From NCBI GenBank assembly GCA_029555885.1, contig JAKPQT010000406.1:1-5766 (forward strand): DNA of 5,766 nt, written 5' to 3'. A program made the translations under genes and the position numbers. Below, piece by piece: positions 5,162 to 5,766 of the stretch (within the stretch, counting starts at the first letter, position 1; each line of letters begins with the position of its first letter). Under the pieces are notes generated by a model, which was given only the letters and a program-made list of their open reading frames with translations, had not been told where the DNA came from and did not search any database. The DNA is from Chloroflexota bacterium (GTDB lineage Bacteria; Chloroflexota; Anaerolineae; CG2-30-64-16).

Positions 5162-5766
5162 CTAGAAGTTCTTGCGGAAGGTGACGCTGAACGAGTTGTG
5201 GAACAGGGTATTGCCGCCGCCGCCGTCGGCGCAGTTGGCCTCATCCGTGAAGTTGGAGTGAAGCGGGCGGGCAATGTCCGTGCTGCCCGGATTGGCGCCG
5301 TCAGTAGTCACATACACGGCATACTCAGCGAACTTCCACATGATGAACTCCGCCTTGCCCGGACCTTTCGTGCCGGACACGGTCTTGTCCTGTACATTGC
5401 CGAGCTCACCGGCCGGCGACTGGACCAGCGTCACGCCGTCCACCGGGTTGCCTGCCGCATCCACCACCGTTATGAAGATGTTGTGCATGCCGCGGTTTTC
5501 GCAGGGCTCCAGCCGGCGCATTTCGACCAGCGTGAATTGAGTTGACGGCTGAGCTGCCGGGGCTGCTTTCGGTGCGACCGCTGCCACTACCTGGGCCTGG
5601 GCCGCAGGTGCCGCAGCCGCCTCGCGCACGACCTGGCGCACAGGGGCCGCGGTCGGCGGGATGGGCGTTGCCGTCGGCGGGACAGGCGTCTCAGTCGGCG
5701 TGAACGTGGCCGTCGGGATGGGCGTCTCCGTGGGCGTCGCGGTCGGCGTGAAGGTCGGCGTCGGGA
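5162..5766 (-). CDS. Secreted or surface protein with Thr/Pro linker and C-terminal beta-rich domain (5' end off the window)
   Basis: The frame is open from the right edge to a TAG at 5164-5162, giving 200 complete residues of a longer protein. Residues 1-41 are a Thr/Pro linker (PTPTFTPTATPTETP and similar); about 42-74 are Ala/Val/Gln-rich; about 75-200 form a compact domain with HNIFITVVDAAGNPVDGV, a GTKGPGKAEF turn and a final beta strand ending SVTFRKNF, with two cysteines (88 and 178) that could pair. Thr/Pro linkers before such domains are, to my knowledge, common in Chloroflexota extracellular proteins, so export is likely although the signal peptide would lie outside the window. The domain resembles Ig-like or carboxypeptidase-regulatory-like beta sandwiches; I cannot name its ligand or function. 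A GTG at 5641-5639 is an internal codon, not a start, because the linker continues upstream in frame. Followed by a strong terminator. Confidence 0.82.
   Translation of the reverse strand, partial: PTPTFTPTATPTETPIPTATFTPTETPVPPTATPIPPTAAPVRQVVREAAAAPAAQAQVVAAVAPKAAPAAQPSTQFTLVEMRRLEPCENRGMHNIFITVVDAAGNPVDGVTLVQSPAGELGNVQDKTVSGTKGPGKAEFIMWKFAEYAVYVTTDGANPGSTDIARPLHSNFTDEANCADGGGGNTLFHNSFSVTFRKNF
5652..5766. repeat. Degenerate GTCGGC tandem repeat encoding the Thr/Pro linker
   Basis: On the plus strand, GTCGGC or a one-base variant recurs at 5652, 5673, 5694, 5712, 5730, 5742 and 5754, with spacings of 21, 21, 18, 18, 12 and 12 nt, all multiples of 6 or 21 and of 3. The tract keeps the minus-strand frame open and extends past the window edge. 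Confidence 0.7.

Noticed and set aside
5198..5545. Plus-strand open frames opposite the surface-protein domain
   Set aside because: They are shadows of the minus-strand gene, whose frame continues to the window edge and ends just before a matching terminator.

Overview
The window (about 63% GC by eye) looks like a chromosomal segment of a Chloroflexota bacterium, probably Anaerolineae or a relative. The main clue is the right-hand gene: a Thr/Pro 'TPTxTP' linker followed by a small beta-rich domain of a type I associate with Chloroflexota surface proteins. This assignment is inference, not proof. No rRNA, tRNA, CRISPR array, transposase or insertion sequence was found.

Left edge (1-340, minus): the first part of a tungstate-type ABC transporter permease (TupB-like), running off the left end. 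It has a near-consensus sigma-70 promoter, TTGACA-N16-TATAAT. That promoter overlaps the only upstream in-frame ATG, so the real start is probably downstream, where a good Shine-Dalgarno stands before an ATC codon.

Between this gene and the next divergent gene is a non-coding stretch (341-558) with overlapping inverted repeats that could form mutually exclusive hairpins. A second good promoter (TTGACC-N17-TAGAAT) then drives a complete plus-strand UbiB/ABC1 atypical kinase (612-2402) with two C-terminal membrane helices.

The kinase gene converges, with a 44-base gap and no visible terminator, on a complete minus-strand penicillin acylase family Ntn-hydrolase (2447 to about 4942). Its leader of roughly 130-155 nt carries three local hairpins, the last one abutting the Shine-Dalgarno. 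Upstream of it a strong intrinsic terminator (5104-5138) closes the rightmost gene, a partial secreted or surface protein (5162 to beyond 5766).

The four genes do not form an obvious pathway. The layout is a set of separately transcribed units: a divergent pair, a convergent pair, and a terminator-separated tandem pair. I see no convincing new multi-gene system. The items most worth a second look are the tupB start/promoter conflict, the structured 387-481 region, the structured acylase leader, and the stepwise-period Thr/Pro repeat.
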